Shown: positions 6,095 to 7,271 of the stretch, one piece after another | How positions within the stretch are numbered: the stretch's first letter is position 1 | How the letters are laid out: each line of letters opens with the position of its first letter | Assembly: GCA_035340715.1 (NCBI GenBank) | Contig: DAOQTX010000077.1 | Location: forward strand, 1-7,271 | DNA: 7,271 bases | Source: DAOQTX01 sp035340715 | GTDB taxonomy: Bacteria > Bacteroidota > Bacteroidia > AKYH767-A > OLB10 | Reading direction: 5' to 3' | Notes under the pieces: generated by a model | What the model was told of the DNA's origin: nothing | What the model saw: the letters and a program-made list of their open reading frames with translations, nothing else | The model's database searches: none | Program-made: the position numbers and the translations under genes

Positions 6095-7271
6095 ATGCAC
6101 TTACACGTTATTGATTGGATCATCATCTTTGCCTTTTTGGGTATTTCCTTCTTTATTGGATTCTACTACAAAAACCAATCATCCAAAAGCTTAAGCGATT
6201 ACTTTTTAGGTGGCCGACAATTGCCATGGTACCTGGCAGGTATTTCGATGGTAGCTACTACTTTTGCGGCCGATACCCCGTTAGCGGTAACCGAATTGGT
6301 AGGACAAAAAGGAATTGCCGGTAACTGGCTGTGGTGGAATTTTTTATTGGGTGGAATGCTCACCACTTTTTTCTTTGCGCGACTATGGTACAAAGCGAAT
6401 GTACTCACCGAAATTGAGTTGATTGAGTTTAGATACAGTGGAAAACATGCAGCTATACTTAGAGGATTTAAGGCGCTTTATCTTGGACTGTTTATGAATT
6501 GCCTCATCATTGGCTGGGTCAATGTAGCCTTGGCTGAAATTCTGAAAGTATATTTCAACTTAGAACATACCGAAGCTTTCTTATGTGTAGGAGGCTTTAT
6601 GGTTTTAACCATGATCTACTCTTCTTTAGGAGGTTTAAAAGGGATTGCAGTTACCGATGTTTTTCAATTTACAATAGCAATGCTTGGATGCATCATATTG
6701 GCTGTTATCGTTCTCAATTCAGATAAAATTGGTGGCATTACCGGACTTAAATCTAAACTACCTAAAGAAACTTTTAACTTTTTCCCTGAGTTTGGAAACA
6801 CTTCGCACAACGGAGTTTTTGTAATTGGTATTGGAGCATTTCTGGCTCATATTGCCGTTCAGTGGTGGGCCAGTTGGTACCCCGGTTCTGAACCAGGTGG
6901 TGGAGGCTATGTGGCACAAAGAATGATGAGCACCCGAAACGAAAAAGAATCGGTATATGCTACCCTCCTATTTCAGATCGCTCATTATTGTCTTCGTCCT
7001 TGGCCTTGGATTATCATTGCATTGTGTTCATTGGTTTTGTATCCTGAATTGACCACTGAAAATAAAAAAGCAGGTTTTGTAATGACTATGAAAGACTTTT
7101 TACCAGCAGGTTTACAAGGATTATTATTGGTTGCATTTTTTGCTGCATACATGAGTACAATCTCCACTCAATTGAATTGGGGTGCCAGTTATTTGGTCAA
7201 TGATTTGGTAAAACGATTTGGTAAAAACACTAAAGAGAATGATGAAAAGTTAATGGTCAGGTATGGTAGAT
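6095..7271 (+). CDS. Sodium:solute symporter (SSS family) transporter, 3' truncated by window end
   Basis: The frame runs from ATG 6095 to the right edge with no stop: 392 complete codons, probably two thirds of the protein. The product is a multispanning inner-membrane protein, and SSS members couple Na+ entry to uptake of sugars, amino acids, organic acids or similar. Residues 7-24 form helix 1, followed by the hallmark DYFLGGRQLPWYLAGIS (35-51) and ATTFAADTPL (54-63) in the unwound helix that lines the substrate site. YSSLGGLKGIAVTDVFQF (175-192) is the family signature region. AAYMSTISTQLN (350-361) matches the helix carrying the second Na+ site; Ser354 and Thr355 align by eye with vSGLT Ser364 and Ser365. 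A Trp- and Gly-rich loop (about 257-276, WWASWYPGSEPGGGG) and RPWPW (301-305) look subfamily-specific. The substrate cannot be assigned. The gene is divergent from corA. A nearby ATG at 6090 is out of frame and stops early. Confidence 0.93.
   Translation, partial: MHLHVIDWIIIFAFLGISFFIGFYYKNQSSKSLSDYFLGGRQLPWYLAGISMVATTFAADTPLAVTELVGQKGIAGNWLWWNFLLGGMLTTFFFARLWYKANVLTEIELIEFRYSGKHAAILRGFKALYLGLFMNCLIIGWVNVALAEILKVYFNLEHTEAFLCVGGFMVLTMIYSSLGGLKGIAVTDVFQFTIAMLGCIILAVIVLNSDKIGGITGLKSKLPKETFNFFPEFGNTSHNGVFVIGIGAFLAHIAVQWWASWYPGSEPGGGGYVAQRMMSTRNEKESVYATLLFQIAHYCLRPWPWIIIALCSLVLYPELTTENKKAGFVMTMKDFLPAGLQGLLLVAFFAAYMSTISTQLNWGASYLVNDLVKRFGKNTKENDEKLMVRYGR

Noticed and set aside
6090..6220. Out-of-frame ATG at 6090 as a small upstream ORF over the symporter start
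   Set aside because: It stops after about 40 codons, has no recognisable protein character and lies within a clearly coding frame starting at 6095.
6115..6408. Short open frames on both strands within the symporter gene (6115-6324 plus, 6199-6408 minus)
   Set aside because: They overlap the strongly conserved SSS frame and their translations show no domain; they are shadows.
6985..7167. Minus-strand open frame of 60 codons in the symporter gene
   Set aside because: It is antisense to a conserved membrane-protein frame with no motif of its own.

Overview
The window looks like ordinary chromosomal DNA from a member of the Bacteroidota. The main evidence is a type IX secretion (T9SS) C-terminal sorting domain on the first gene, a low-GC base composition, A-rich gene starts mostly without Shine-Dalgarno sequences, and two exact matches to the Bacteroidota -7 promoter box TAnnTTTG in the only intergenic gap. 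The genus cannot be told from this sequence.

Layout. (1) From the left edge to 1187 on + is the 3' part of a secreted beta-propeller-type protein with SBBP-like repeats and a T9SS sorting tail. (2) From 5970 down to 1181 on - is a tight three-gene block: corA (Mg2+/Co2+ channel), a THUMP-domain 23S rRNA guanine-N2 methyltransferase (rlmL-like) and priA (replication restart helicase). The gaps are 14 nt and 0 nt, so the three are probably one operon. (3) From 6095 on + to the right edge is the 5' part of a sodium:solute symporter (SSS family). It is cut by the window and has no stop codon here. The 124-bp gap 5971-6094 is the only sizeable non-coding stretch, and it carries candidate divergent promoters.

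The genes do not form one pathway. The operon joins ion homeostasis, ribosome modification and replication restart, a housekeeping mix. The flanking genes are an exported protein and a nutrient transporter.

I found no convincing undescribed system. The points most worth a second look are regulatory or structural: a textbook Shine-Dalgarno sequence for priA embedded in the last codons of the methyltransferase gene, unusual in this phylum; a possible leaderless corA transcript; a 7-bp tail-to-tail overlap of priA with the T9SS cargo gene, which leaves no room for a terminator between them; an insertion in the CorA periplasmic loop; and a substituted residue in the methyltransferase SAM-binding motif.
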